A DNA stretch of 28,691 nt from Candidatus Melainabacteria bacterium (GCA_003151275.1 PLXC01000052.1:1-28691); one strand, 5' to 3'. Counted from the first letter of the stretch, positions 8,327 through 16,794 are shown. The notes: a model not told the origin generated them from the letters alone. Translations and numbers: made by a program.

Positions 8327-10480
8327 ATGGACGTTTCGACCAGCGTAGAAAGGAAACCCAACGCCGTGCAATCCACCAGAACAGTAGCACTCAAAGACAT
8401 TCGCAACATGGGCATTGCTGCGCACATTGATGCGGGCAAGACAACCACCACCGAACGCATTCTGTTTTACTCTGGCTTAATCCACAGAGTCGGCGAAGTG
8501 CACGAAGGAACTAGTGTTACCGATTGGATGGAGCAAGAAAAAGAGCGTGGTATCACAATCACCGCAGCCGCCATCACCAGCAGCTGGCGCGGGAAACGCA
8601 TCAACTTAATTGACACACCCGGACACGTTGACTTCACAGTTGAAGTTGAACGATCGATGCGTGTGCTCGACGGCGTGGTCATTGTATTGTGCGCTGTAGG
8701 CGGCGTTCAGCCACAAACTGCAACGGTTTGGAAGCAGGCTAATCGTTACGAAGTACCACGTATGGTGCTCGTCAATAAGATGGACCGCTCTGGTGCTGAC
8801 TTCTACAAGGTGCTCAGCCAAATTAAAGAACAATTGCCTGGACTACACACAACATGGGCCAATGCGCATCCTGTCCAACTTCCAATTGGCGCCGAAGGTC
8901 AATTTGTTGGACTCGTCGATCTGTTGGAACGTAAAGCCATTCTCTATGAAGAAGACGATCCGATGGGCAAGAAATTCCATGAAGCCCCTATTCCAGAAGA
9001 TATGCGCGAACTGACAGAAGAGTACAGACAAAAACTCGAAGACGCAATCGTTGAAACAGACGATGAACTCATGGCTAAGTATCTCGAAGGCGCAACTGAA
9101 TATACAGTTGATGAGTTGAGAGCCGCTCTGCGACGGGCTGTCTGCGGCAATAGAATTATTCCAGTTTTGTGCGGTTCTGCATTCAAGAACAAGGGCGTTC
9201 AGCCTCTTCTCGATGCCATCGTTGACCTGTTGCCATCTCCTGAAGACGTAGCAGCAATCAAGGGCCTGACTCCAGACGGTGAAGAATCGTTGCGTGCACC
9301 AGATGACAACGCACCATTTTCCGCTCTCGCTTTCAAAGTCATGAACGATCCGTTCGTGGGCAAACTGACTTTCCTTCGCGTTTACAGCGGCCATCTTGCT
9401 GCTGGCTCATATGTGCAAAACAGCACCAAGGGCAAGCGCGAGCGCATCAGCCGTCTGGTGCAATTGCAAGCAGACGACCGCACTGACGTTGCCGAAGCAT
9501 TCGCCGGAGACATCGTCGCCGCTGTTGGTCTTAAAGACACCACAACAGGCGATACGCTCTGCGCAGACGCTCATCCGATCATTTTGGAATCAATGAACTT
9601 TCCAGATCCAGTTATCTCGGTAGCTATTGAACCCAAGACCAAAGCTGACTCAGACAAACTCGGCATTTCATTGGGACGTCTGGCAGAAGAAGATCCGACA
9701 TTCAAAGTCAGAGTCGATCACGAAACTGGACAGACAATCATTGCCGGGATGGGCGAACTCCATCTGGAAATCATCGTAGACCGTCTATTGCGCGAATTCA
9801 AGGTCGAAGCCAACGTCGGCAAACCACAAGTTGCCTACCGCGAAACGATCAAGAAGCACGTCAAGCAAGAAGGCAAGTTCATTCGTCAATCGGGTGGACG
9901 TGGACAATACGGACACGTTGTCATCGAACTCGATCCAACTGAGCCAGGTGGCGGCTTCCAATTCGTCAACAAGATCGTCGGCGGTGTGATTCCAAAGGAG
10001 TACATCCCAGGCGTTGAAGCTGGTATCAAAGAAGCCCTCCAAGGTGGCGTATTGGCTGGATATCCAGTTATCGACATCAAGGCGACCCTCGTCTTCGGTT
10101 CGTATCACGAAGTTGACTCATCTGAAATGGCGTTCAGAATTGCCGGTTCAATGGCCTTCAAAGAAGGTTTCATGAAGGCCAAGCCAATTTTGCTCGAACC
10201 AATCATGAGAGTTGAAGTCGAAGTTCCGGAAGAGTTCATGGGTGACGTAATCGGCGACATCTCCTCCAGACGTGGAAAGATTGAAGGCATGGACACAGCC
10301 GATCACCTCTCAAAGGTGCGCGCAACCGTTCCTCTGTCCGAAATGTTCGGTTATGCCACAGATATTCGCAACAAGACACGTGGACAAGGCACCTTCGTTA
10401 TGGAATTCCTCCATTACGAAGAAGTACCGAACGCCATTGCTGAAGGCGTAATCAAAGGTAAACAAGCCACTACACACTAG
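8327..10480 (+). CDS. fusA: Elongation factor G
   Basis: EF-G is the GTPase that drives ribosomal translocation and, with RRF, recycling. The 717-residue product carries the G domain with P-loop [14 protein letters not shown] (32-45), the switch segment [26 protein letters not shown] and NKMD. It continues with domain II, domain III ([10 protein letters not shown]), domain IV ([11 protein letters not shown]) and domain V ([18 protein letters not shown]). The first 20 or so residues are longer than in most EF-G. A GTG at 8366, preceded by AGGA, is an alternative start that would give a more usual N-terminus. A hairpin with a T-run follows the stop. No tuf gene follows, unlike the classical str operon. 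Confidence 0.98.
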   Translation: MDVSTSVERKPNAVQSTRTVALKDIRNMGIAAHIDAGKTTTTERILFYSGLIHRVGEVHEGTSVTDWMEQEKERGITITAAAITSSWRGKRINLIDTPGHVDFTVEVERSMRVLDGVVIVLCAVGGVQPQTATVWKQANRYEVPRMVLVNKMDRSGADFYKVLSQIKEQLPGLHTTWANAHPVQLPIGAEGQFVGLVDLLERKAILYEEDDPMGKKFHEAPIPEDMRELTEEYRQKLEDAIVETDDELMAKYLEGATEYTVDELRAALRRAVCGNRIIPVLCGSAFKNKGVQPLLDAIVDLLPSPEDVAAIKGLTPDGEESLRAPDDNAPFSALAFKVMNDPFVGKLTFLRVYSGHLAAGSYVQNSTKGKRERISRLVQLQADDRTDVAEAFAGDIVAAVGLKDTTTGDTLCADAHPIILESMNFPDPVISVAIEPKTKADSDKLGISLGRLAEEDPTFKVRVDHETGQTIIAGMGELHLEIIVDRLLREFKVEANVGKPQVAYRETIKKHVKQEGKFIRQSGGRGQYGHVVIELDPTEPGGGFQFVNKIVGGVIPKEYIPGVEAGIKEALQGGVLAGYPVIDIKATLVFGSYHEVDSSEMAFRIAGSMAFKEGFMKAKPILLEPIMRVEVEVPEEFMGDVIGDISSRRGKIEGMDTADHLSKVRATVPLSEMFGYATDIRNKTRGQGTFVMEFLHYEEVPNAIAEGVIKGKQATTH

Positions 10481-10502
10481 GGCTTGACTGAAAAACTGAT
10501 TC

Positions 10503-10530
10503 AAAAGGCGTGGCGAAAGCTGCGCCTTTT
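10503..10530 (+). terminator. Factor-independent terminator of fusA
   Basis: AAAAGGCG (10503-10510) pairs with CGCCTTTT (10523-10530), and the T-rich stretch continues as AATTT. It starts 23 bases after the fusA stop. Confidence 0.7.
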
Positions 10531-10624
10531 AATTTCGGCACAAGTAAATAGGGTAAACTTTAGAACGCTTGCCAAACAAGTCGTGCAAGCAAGAAACCCT
10601 TGGAATCAGGGCGCGGGAATATTT

Positions 10625-11038
10625 ATGAAATACCTACACAGCGGCTATCTACTCTTCTGCGAAAAGGCGGATCATACCGACGATGGAAGAGTTGACGCGT
10701 TAGGTTTGTTTGATCTGTTCGTCGCCAAGAGCTTGCCTATCCCAATGAACGCATGGTGGGTTGTCGGCTTTGGCACTCCATACGAAAGACGTCAATATAA
10801 AGGCGGCGTCACGCTGGAGAATCCGGCAGGCGAAGTTGTTTTCGAGAAAGAATTCAGCGCCAACGATCCCGCAGACATCTTCAAGGGACATTACATTTTT
10901 AAGCCAGAGATCATCCTGGATAAAGAAGGATGTTGGACAGCAAAGGCGACTTTACGCAATTGGAAAGACGAGTCCATGTGGGACTTGGAACGCAGATTCT
11001 GGACAATGCTCGAGACCGACGCGCCACCGGATCCGTAA
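10625..11038 (+). CDS. Small beta-rich protein, DUF6941-like
   Basis: The frame opens at 10484, inside the fusA terminator, so the ATG at 10625 is a much better start (137 residues). The sequence begins MKYLHSGYLLFCEKADHTDDGRVDALGLFDLF. The pattern 'hydrophobic strand - Cys - Glu - polar - Gly - hydrophobic strand - Gly - Leu/Phe' resembles the DUF6941 family of small beta-sandwich proteins of unknown role. Later strands include WWVVGFGTP, GGVTLENPAGEVVFEKEF and GCWTAKATLRNW. It has no signal peptide or membrane segment. It is convergent with the WGR gene, 5 bases apart. The family link is from memory of the pattern and is moderate at best. Confidence 0.6.
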   Translation: MKYLHSGYLLFCEKADHTDDGRVDALGLFDLFVAKSLPIPMNAWWVVGFGTPYERRQYKGGVTLENPAGEVVFEKEFSANDPADIFKGHYIFKPEIILDKEGCWTAKATLRNWKDESMWDLERRFWTMLETDAPPDP

Positions 11039-11043
11039 CCTGA

Positions 11044-11607
11044 TTATTCATCGTCGTCGTCTTCGTCCTCGTCGTCATCGAATTCATCAGCGTCATCATC
11101 CGTGGTGCCACCACCACTTCCGACTTCGACATAGCCTTTGCCAGTTTTTTCAATAATCAGATCGTCGTAATACTTCTTAGATGCCGCCGCATTTGGAAAT
11201 GGCTTGGGCTTACTTTGTCCAGCGGTGCCAATCTTTCCGAATCGCGCTATTACCTCATTTCCGGCAAGAACAATCTCCCAAAATTTACTGGATGTACCTT
11301 CGGTAAATTCGAACATCCTTGGTGCCGTACTTCCAGCTGAAGTGGTGGCGGACTGAGATGCCCCTGCAGATTGCACCACTTTCTGAGGCGTTGCAGTAAC
11401 GGGCTTCGGTAATGCAGGCGCTGCCGATGGTGCGGATGGTGCGGACGGTGCTACTGATCGTACAGATGCGGAGGATGGCGCAGACGGCGATATGGATCCG
11501 GATGCAGAGGATGCGGATGATCTCGGTGTCGCATTTGGTGCACTCGCATTCGGGGAGTTGCTGGAACTGCTAGACATAGCAGCATTACCAGTTTTAACAC
11601 TTGCCAT
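11044..11607 (-). CDS. WGR-domain protein with low-complexity linker and acidic tail
   Basis: The product is about 187 residues from ATG 11607; a TTG at 11613 has better spacing to the AGGAAG upstream and would add two residues. Residues about 10-95 are low-complexity Ser/Ala/Pro. Residues about 97-163 match the WGR domain: RMFEFTEG, KFWEIVLAGNEVIARFGKIGTAGQ, KYYDDLIIEKTGKGYVEV. WGR domains occur in poly(ADP-ribose) polymerases and in bacterial nucleic-acid-associated proteins, where they contact DNA ends or RNA. Here W-G-R is seen as R-F-G-K. The tail is about 15 Asp/Glu residues. No catalytic domain is present. Its start codon and ribosome binding site lie within the 3' end of an RHS remnant. 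Function inferred: nucleic-acid or protein adaptor. Confidence 0.82.
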   Translation of the reverse strand: MASVKTGNAAMSSSSSNSPNASAPNATPRSSASSASGSISPSAPSSASVRSVAPSAPSAPSAAPALPKPVTATPQKVVQSAGASQSATTSAGSTAPRMFEFTEGTSSKFWEIVLAGNEVIARFGKIGTAGQSKPKPFPNAAASKKYYDDLIIEKTGKGYVEVGSGGGTTDDDADEFDDDEDEDDDDE

Positions 11608-11929
11608 CGTCAAAGAACTTCCTAATTATGCTTCCCGAGCCATCTCGCTCCTCACACGGATTATCTGGTCTTGATTTGTCTGACGCCCAAACAAACTGTT
11701 TAGTGCTCGTCACAGACCCAGCCGTCGTCTCCACAATGCTCACATTCCTTCTCAATCCGTCGTAAACGAAGCTAGAGAAGTTATTCGTGCCGGGGTAGGT
11801 AATTTTGATCATTCTATTCTCAGCGTCCCACAAATAGCTGTTGGTGCCGTCTGAGGTCATGTTTCCGTTGAGATAGTACGTCAGGGTTGAACTGCTTCCG
11901 CTGTTTACTGAAAGCGCGTAACCATTTAG
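11594..11929 (-). pseudogene. RHS-repeat protein fragment
   Basis: The minus-strand frame reads LNGYALSVN...TYYLNGNMTSDG, then YLWDAENRMIKITYPG, FSSFVYDGLRRNVSIVETT, TSTKQFVW, CEERDGSGSIIRKFF and stops. This is a typical stretch of an RHS core just before the hypervariable C-terminal region. It is preceded in frame by a TAA (11932-11930), so no complete RHS gene exists here. Only about 112 codons remain. The 3' end overlaps the WGR gene start in another frame. Probably a relic of a much longer RHS gene; expression as a small protein from the ATG at 11860 cannot be excluded. Confidence 0.7.
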
Positions 11930-11977
11930 TTATGATACTGATACGATATCCATGAAAGGAACGCCTGGCGAATCCAC

Positions 11978-12619
11978 ATGATCGATCCAACCGACGCACC
12001 AAAACTGACAGGTATCGACGTTTCCAATCATCAAGGACTGGTTGATTGGAATTTTGTCGCGCAGAATGGAGTGCAGTTCGCTTTCATTAAAGCAACGGAA
12101 GGCGGGACTTATCAGGATCTTTTTTACCAGAAAAACATGCATGGTGCCCGCGCTGCAGGCGTACCAGCAGGTCCCTATCATTTCTTTCGTCCCAAAGGAC
12201 CTGTTGCTCTGCAGGTGAAGAATTTTTTGGAAGTCGTCGGAAAAAGTGAGACTGGTGATCTACCTCCTGTTCTAGATCTTGAAGTGCCTAACGACTGGGG
12301 ACATTTTAAAGTGGACGAGCGTGTCGAAATGGTGCGCGAATTTATAACTGAAATAGAACGAGCCTTAGGTCGCAATCCAATCATTTACATGAGTGCATCA
12401 TTTTCCGCTGACATCTTAGACGAAGCAGAGATGCTAAAGGATTATCCACTTTGGGTAGCGCACCACACCACTGCGCCCAAACCCTGGGTTCCAAAGCCTT
12501 GGACTTTTTGGACATTCTGGCAACACTCAGATAAGGGCACCATCAACGGTATCAACGGTTCCGTTGACATAAATTGGTTCAATGGCACGATCAAACAATT
12601 CCAAAAATTTAGGGACTAA
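11978..12619 (+). CDS. GH25-family lysozyme (muramidase)
   Basis: GH25 enzymes cleave the beta-1,4 bond between N-acetylmuramic acid and N-acetylglucosamine. The 213-residue product covers essentially the whole catalytic barrel: GIDVSNHQGLVDW (12-24), FAFIKATEG (34-42), AGPYHFF (64-70), PPVLDLE (96-102) with the catalytic Asp100 and Glu102, NPIIYM (133-138) and WTFWQHSDKGTINGINGSVDINWF (in the last 40 residues). There is no signal peptide and no cell-wall-binding repeat, so export would need another route, or the enzyme acts like a phage endolysin. The ribosome binding site is weak. It lies between an RHS relic and a toxin-antitoxin relic, suggesting acquired DNA. Confidence 0.92.
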   Translation: MIDPTDAPKLTGIDVSNHQGLVDWNFVAQNGVQFAFIKATEGGTYQDLFYQKNMHGARAAGVPAGPYHFFRPKGPVALQVKNFLEVVGKSETGDLPPVLDLEVPNDWGHFKVDERVEMVREFITEIERALGRNPIIYMSASFSADILDEAEMLKDYPLWVAHHTTAPKPWVPKPWTFWTFWQHSDKGTINGINGSVDINWFNGTIKQFQKFRD

Positions 12620-12711
12620 CTTCGCTGGATGGTATCAATGATCAGTGGCGAATCGTATTTAAATGGGAGAGCGATGGTCCTCACCAAGTTGAAATTCGAG
12701 ATTATCACTAA
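12613..12711 (+). pseudogene. 3' remnant of a higB/relE-type toxin gene
   Basis: Directly after the GH25 stop, in another frame, the sequence reads SLDGINDQWRIVFKW followed by HQVEIRDYH and TAA at 12709-12711. This matches the conserved C-terminus of HigB-type RelE toxins (INDQWRI...VEI.DYH). Only about 30 codons remain. The frame is closed by TAG at 12610-12612 and has no start codon, so no toxin can be made. The intact antitoxin follows 11 bases later, the normal higBA order. Confidence 0.75.
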
Positions 12712-12722
12712 GGCGGTCAGTA

Positions 12723-13022
12723 ATGGGTAAACGAATGTTGAGAGAGCCAACCGGCCCTGGTGAAATTTTGCTTGAAGAATTTTTGCTCCCAATGGGGCTG
12801 AGTCAAAGTGAGTTCGCTCGTCATATCGGCTGGACCCAGCCTAAGGTGAATGAGATCGTTAATGGCAAGCGCGGCGTCACTCCAGAGACTGCGATGGTGT
12901 TAGCGGATGCATTAGGTACCACAGCAAGATTTTGGCTCAATCTGCAAGTTGCCGTTGACTTGTGGCGCGCTGAACAAAAGCACAAGCCTGTTAAAAAGCT
13001 TTCCATCGTCAGTAAAAATTAG
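12723..13022 (+). CDS. higA: HigA-type antitoxin, XRE helix-turn-helix
   Basis: The 99-residue protein matches the HigA/VapI family: PTGPGEILLEEFLLPMGLSQSEFARHIG, then VNEIVNGKRGVTPETAMVLADALGTTARFWLNLQ. The helix-turn-helix spans about residues 26-80. HigA neutralises the HigB mRNA endonuclease and represses its own operon. Here the toxin is reduced to a short stump upstream, so the antitoxin is an orphan. It may act only as a regulator, or protect against an incoming or distant HigB. GGCGGTCAGTA before the ATG gives a weak ribosome binding site; the gene was probably translated by coupling to higB. Confidence 0.92.
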   Translation: MGKRMLREPTGPGEILLEEFLLPMGLSQSEFARHIGWTQPKVNEIVNGKRGVTPETAMVLADALGTTARFWLNLQVAVDLWRAEQKHKPVKKLSIVSKN

Positions 13023-13080
13023 CTGTTCGAGCGACAAGACAGTATTGAACAACAAATCCTTATTGCTTGCTGCGCAGCCT

Positions 13081-14778
13081 CTAGTAGTCGTTGGTGTCAT
13101 AGCATATCTGTCTAAAGTTGCGGCAAAATTGCGCCACGCTTAGCTTGAAATAGCCTGGCTTTCCTGGAACGGGATAAACGCCGTGAGCGGCATCAGCAGA
13201 GGGGTTTCCATCTTCATAAACCCCGTAAGGGTTCCGCAATTCAATTGTAGGAGGATTGGATGAGCCATCGAAACCCACTACAGAGTAGTTATGGTCATTC
13301 TTCAATTGCGGCAAACTGTACACCGAGCCTTGTTCTGTGCCTGCGGTAATTGGCTGGTGATGCTCAATAGCATATTTAACGATGCTCTCAGTCGCTTGTT
13401 CGTTTTCGGCTGTAATTGGTCTTGGGCCTCCAGGCGTTGTTGCAGTCGGTAATATGTAATAATCGTACTTGTGTCCTGTCAATGCTTCCATTGGTTCTTT
13501 CGGCAAAGCTCCATTGTCTTGAGCGTCAGGGATGCCATGCGTGCGATAACTTTGCCAAGCCTTTTCCATGAGTGGTGCCCAAGTTCCGTACTTGGAAATT
13601 CTTGCGTTGTCTGTGAACTCCGTTTCGCTTGGGGGCGACACAACAATTGGATCAGAGAGACCAGGAAACTTAACCGTATAGGTGCCATCGTTGTTGTTTG
13701 TAATCATGCGCTTTATCGCATCTGGATTCTCCTTAGCAAGTGCTCCTAAAGAGGAGAGAAAGTAGCAATCGCCTTGCATGCCCTGGTTAATTGCATCGAT
13801 CGAGATGCAATCCGAATTCGGGAAAATTGATCGGTCGTTCAAGGGCAGGCCGATCCGTTGGTTCAACTCGTTAAACCCTTTCACTGCCTTACCAAACAGG
13901 TGGTCGCCAACGTTTTCAATACTAGGAGAATCTTTAGAGCCAAAATTAAAATTCTGCCCAAATTTATCTGCGATGTCCTTCATAGTAAAACCGCTGACGT
14001 CGCCCAAAGAGGGAAAAAAATCTTGCTCGTTTAACTTTAAGGTGAACAGTACGGCAGCATCTTTGCCAGTGAAAGCGCCATCCGCCATGGCTTTGTTCAA
14101 ATCGTCATCAGTAATCTTGCCATCACCGTTGGTATCAAGACGAGGGAACAAGGCTTGCAATTGCTGCTGAAATGCCATCTTGTCTGTCGGCGGAGTTACC
14201 AGTCCATTGTCACCAAGTAGCGCCGACTGTTCATATTTAGTCCAGCTTCTTGTTTCATATGCCACCAAAGCCGAATCGTTGCCTTGAATCAACGGTTTCT
14301 CGCCTGGATTGAGGTGTGCGTTTTGAATATTATTCCAGTTTCCTTGAATGTTTTGCAGCAGCATCGCCTGGACTTGGGCGTTAGGATTAGAGTCAGCTAG
14401 TTTCAAGGCGTCATCAATATTTTGCTTGGTAATTGGCGCTTTCTCGTTTCCATTTTGACCGTTATTGCTTCCATTTAGGATCTGCTGATATTCCAATCCG
14501 AAATCTGCCGCAATTACAGGTAGAATGCCTGAGTCTTCGAGTTTCCTGTTTAACTCACTCATGAAAACACGACGCGCAGTGGGATCTGCAATTTTCGACG
14601 CAGCTCGATCAGCGGCTTCAACATCATTCAAAAGAGCTGTGTTATTGCCATCGTGATTCCTGGCAAACCCCTGTTGGGCGTCCGCAATTAATCTACGCGC
14701 CGCTTCATCAGCAGTAGCAACACCTCGCTCACTATTTGGCGAGGCTCCAGAATCTCGTTCTTTCGGATCTTTCGACAC
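13081..14778 (-). CDS. Calpain-family (C2) cysteine protease with EF-hand
   Basis: The product is 565 residues. The C-terminal region from about residue 315 is a calpain-like papain-fold protease: NQGMQGDCYFLSSLGALA with the catalytic Cys338, WAPLMEKAWQSY (400-411), NDHNYSVVGFD with His496, and IELRNPYG with Asn516. These complete the Cys-His-Asn triad. Residues 215-226 (DTNGDGKITDDD) are a good EF-hand loop, though position 12 is Asp instead of Glu. The N-terminal 100 residues are helical and share the GILP-type motif with the YD-repeat protein (1-998) and the EF-loop protein (21612-23039). The start is GTG with GAGGA 5 bases upstream. No signal peptide. Inference: a calcium-responsive intracellular or non-classically exported protease. 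Confidence 0.9.
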   Translation of the reverse strand: MSKDPKERDSGASPNSERGVATADEAARRLIADAQQGFARNHDGNNTALLNDVEAADRAASKIADPTARRVFMSELNRKLEDSGILPVIAADFGLEYQQILNGSNNGQNGNEKAPITKQNIDDALKLADSNPNAQVQAMLLQNIQGNWNNIQNAHLNPGEKPLIQGNDSALVAYETRSWTKYEQSALLGDNGLVTPPTDKMAFQQQLQALFPRLDTNGDGKITDDDLNKAMADGAFTGKDAAVLFTLKLNEQDFFPSLGDVSGFTMKDIADKFGQNFNFGSKDSPSIENVGDHLFGKAVKGFNELNQRIGLPLNDRSIFPNSDCISIDAINQGMQGDCYFLSSLGALAKENPDAIKRMITNNNDGTYTVKFPGLSDPIVVSPPSETEFTDNARISKYGTWAPLMEKAWQSYRTHGIPDAQDNGALPKEPMEALTGHKYDYYILPTATTPGGPRPITAENEQATESIVKYAIEHHQPITAGTEQGSVYSLPQLKNDHNYSVVGFDGSSNPPTIELRNPYGVYEDGNPSADAAHGVYPVPGKPGYFKLSVAQFCRNFRQICYDTNDY

Positions 14779-14871
14779 TGAAGTCCTCGCATGAGTGATT
14801 GTATATTCCCAATCCTGGACTTAAGGTTGCAGGAATGAAAATATCTAACCAAAATGGTTCATGCGATGCTA

Positions 14872-14909
14872 TGCGTAAAAGCGCAATTCTCAGATGGAAA
14901 GCCGCAAAG
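14872..14909. promoter_or_regulatory. Upstream element pair shared with the 23.1-kb region
   Basis: TGCGT-aaaa-GCGCA (14872-14885) is a near match to the inverted repeats at 23147-23189. GATGGAAAGCCGCAAAG (14893-14909) is identical over 17 bases to 23063-23079. Both lie upstream of the calpain gene and just after the stop of the Cys-rich gene. A shared regulatory site is an inference. Confidence 0.4.
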
Positions 14910-15053
14910 TTAAGACTCCTCTTTCTTTTCATCTTCCTTTTTGGGCGGTGGTTGCTCTTTTCCGTAGTCACCCAGCAGGGTTTTGGCAGGGCAGAATTTG
15001 ACAAGCGGACATCCTGAACAGTGAACGGCCAGTGCGATCGGACAAATTACCAT
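14910..15053 (-). CDS. Small Cys-rich protein (47 residues)
   Basis: The frame extends to a TTG at 15092, but ATG 15053 is preceded by GGAGGT with 3-4 bases of spacing and is the better start. The protein reads MVICPIALAVHCSGCP, then LVKFCPAKTLLGDYG, followed by a charged Lys/Glu/Pro tail. Four cysteines at 4, 12, 15 and 21 (including a CxxC) could bind zinc or an iron-sulphur cluster. The strong ribosome binding site and the protein-like Cys pattern argue that it is real despite its size. It lies between the MFS gene and the calpain gene on the same strand. No known family is assigned. Confidence 0.6.
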   Translation of the reverse strand: MVICPIALAVHCSGCPLVKFCPAKTLLGDYGKEQPPPKKEDEKKEES

Positions 15054-15293
15054 GGGACCTCCAAATATCGTGTGTACGGGTCGCCGATCCAACCATAGCA
15101 GCTTTGCAGCAGGTCGACAGACAACCTGAATTCAGTGCATCTTTTCAAACGAAAACCATAGCAGTATTTATGGTGCCACAACAGTTGCACACGTTATCTA
15201 ACAATTGCTCCCCTAGCTCGTCCCAATTGCTTATCCAGAGTCTGCACAGTTCAAATCCATCTAACTCATGATTGAATTGCGCCCTTGGCCAGA

Positions 15294-16502
15294 TCAAGCT
15301 TGTGAGACCACAGCGCGATGCTCGACTGGTCTGACGACCAGCAGGTAGGTGCAAGCTGAGGCGAGCACGAACAGTAGCATGCTTACTGTCATTGCCCACG
15401 AGGAGTTCCCATCGTAAGTGTAAGAGACGATCATGCCACCGACTGCGCCCATGATCATTTGCGAAAATGCCATCACTGCTGATGCAACACCGGCAATCTT
15501 CGGCAATGGATCCACACAGCCGTGCACTACAGTTGGAGACAACAAGCCTGCTGAAAAAGTAAATGCGAATAAACATGGAAAAAGTGTTAGTGGACTAGCC
15601 AAGCCCGCTGCAGTGGTAAGGACGTTAATTATGGTCGCAGACGTAGAAAGTGTTAAGCCTAGATATAGGGACACTTTAGGTGAGACTTTACGCTTGCTCA
15701 ATTGTCCATTGACAAAGGCACCACACATGATACCGAAAGCTGTACCTGCGAACATGTAGCCAAAAACTTGATTCGACAGCCCGAAGTGCTTCATCATCAA
15801 TAAAGGTGAGTTGGTGACATAGGTAAAAATGGCACCAAAATAAAGAGCGTTCATTGCGGCATAACCGAAACTAAGTCGGTGTTGAAAAACTTGTCGATAG
15901 TCGGACCACAAGCCTTTGATTGTCAGCGGTGACTTATTCAATACGGCTGATTCCGCAAAACCAAAGTTCACCAGCAGAAATACTGCTGTACCCAAAAGAA
16001 ACAGTAGTCCATAAATCCAGCGCCAATTAGTTATGGTTAAAATCCAAGCTCCTATGGTAGGTGCAATCATCGGAGCAAAACTCCTCATCACTCCCACATG
16101 TGCCAGGCGAGCACGCGCGTCATGCCCCTCGAATAAATCTCGCACAATCGCTGTGCTTAAGACTGTTGCAGCCCCCGACCCGAGCCCCTGGATGATGCGA
16201 CACATAAGTAGTATCTCGATACTTGGTGCGAAAGTGCAGCCTGCCGCACCTAAAGCGAATGCGGAGCAGCCAAACAAAAGTATCGGTCGGCGGCCGTGCC
16301 GATCAGAGAGTGGTCCACAAAAAAGAGGTGCAACAGCGAAACCAATAAGAAACAAGCTGAGCGTCATAGCCGCGGCTGCATCACTAGTGTGAAGGTCATT
16401 GGCTATGGGATCCAAGGCAGGCAGTCCCATGTCGATCGAAAGAGGCGGCAGTACGCCAAGACAAGCGAGGAAAATCGTAAACCAAATTGATGTTTTGCTC
16501 AT
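15294..16502 (-). CDS. Bcr/CflA-type MFS drug-efflux transporter
   Basis: From ATG 16502 the product is 402 residues; an ATG at 16523 in the same frame is an alternative start. About 12 hydrophobic segments are visible. The loop motif between helices 2 and 3 is GPLSDRHGRRP. The Bcr/CflA signature RIIQGLGSGAATVLSTAIVRDLF (spread over helix 4) and NWRWIYG after helix 5-6 fit the 12-TMS DHA1 proton-coupled antiporters. These export drugs such as bicyclomycin, chloramphenicol or sulphonamides; the substrate here is unknown. Its length fits the family. A decayed histidine-kinase 3' end lies immediately upstream. Confidence 0.92.
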   Translation of the reverse strand: MSKTSIWFTIFLACLGVLPPLSIDMGLPALDPIANDLHTSDAAAAMTLSLFLIGFAVAPLFCGPLSDRHGRRPILLFGCSAFALGAAGCTFAPSIEILLMCRIIQGLGSGAATVLSTAIVRDLFEGHDARARLAHVGVMRSFAPMIAPTIGAWILTITNWRWIYGLLFLLGTAVFLLVNFGFAESAVLNKSPLTIKGLWSDYRQVFQHRLSFGYAAMNALYFGAIFTYVTNSPLLMMKHFGLSNQVFGYMFAGTAFGIMCGAFVNGQLSKRKVSPKVSLYLGLTLSTSATIINVLTTAAGLASPLTLFPCLFAFTFSAGLLSPTVVHGCVDPLPKIAGVASAVMAFSQMIMGAVGGMIVSYTYDGNSSWAMTVSMLLFVLASACTYLLVVRPVEHRAVVSQA

Positions 16503-16543
16503 GATTCCCGTCAGGCCCTTCATTACGCCTGCTCTGAAAACAC

Positions 16544-16642
16544 TCAGGATACTCTAGTATGCTTTTGTACTGTGTTAAGACTTGTTTTGGTATCTGCAGG
16601 GGCATCGAATGGACTGGTAGAAACCGCCAAGATTCCGAGGTT
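16544..16642 (-). pseudogene. Decayed copy of the histidine-kinase 3' end
   Basis: Read on the minus strand, the segment gives LAVSTSPFDAPADTKTSLNTVQ and soon a TGA at 16546-16544. The end of the kinase at 17743-19566 reads FTVPNPGPFETSYMIKTSLNTV. At the DNA level 16560-16588 matches 17738-17766 with one mismatch in 29 bases. An in-frame TAG at 16645-16643 cuts the fragment upstream. This is a duplicated kinase tail, now non-functional, between the MFS gene and the small plus-strand genes. Confidence 0.7.
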
Positions 16643-16794
16643 CTAAAGATTCTGGCAACATGTTTGCTGTTCATGTCACCACCGATGAAAGACATTCATT
16701 GGACTTGTCTATCGATTCCATAAAAACTCCGTATTGGACCGCTTCGGCCACTGGAGCTAGAGTCGTAGTGGAAGCGATTGGAGTGAACAAAATC

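Noticed and set aside
14799..15017. 72-codon plus-strand frame with a hydrophobic stretch
   Set aside because: It is antisense to the Cys-rich gene; the Leu/Phe-rich segment is the complement of its Lys/Glu-rich tail.
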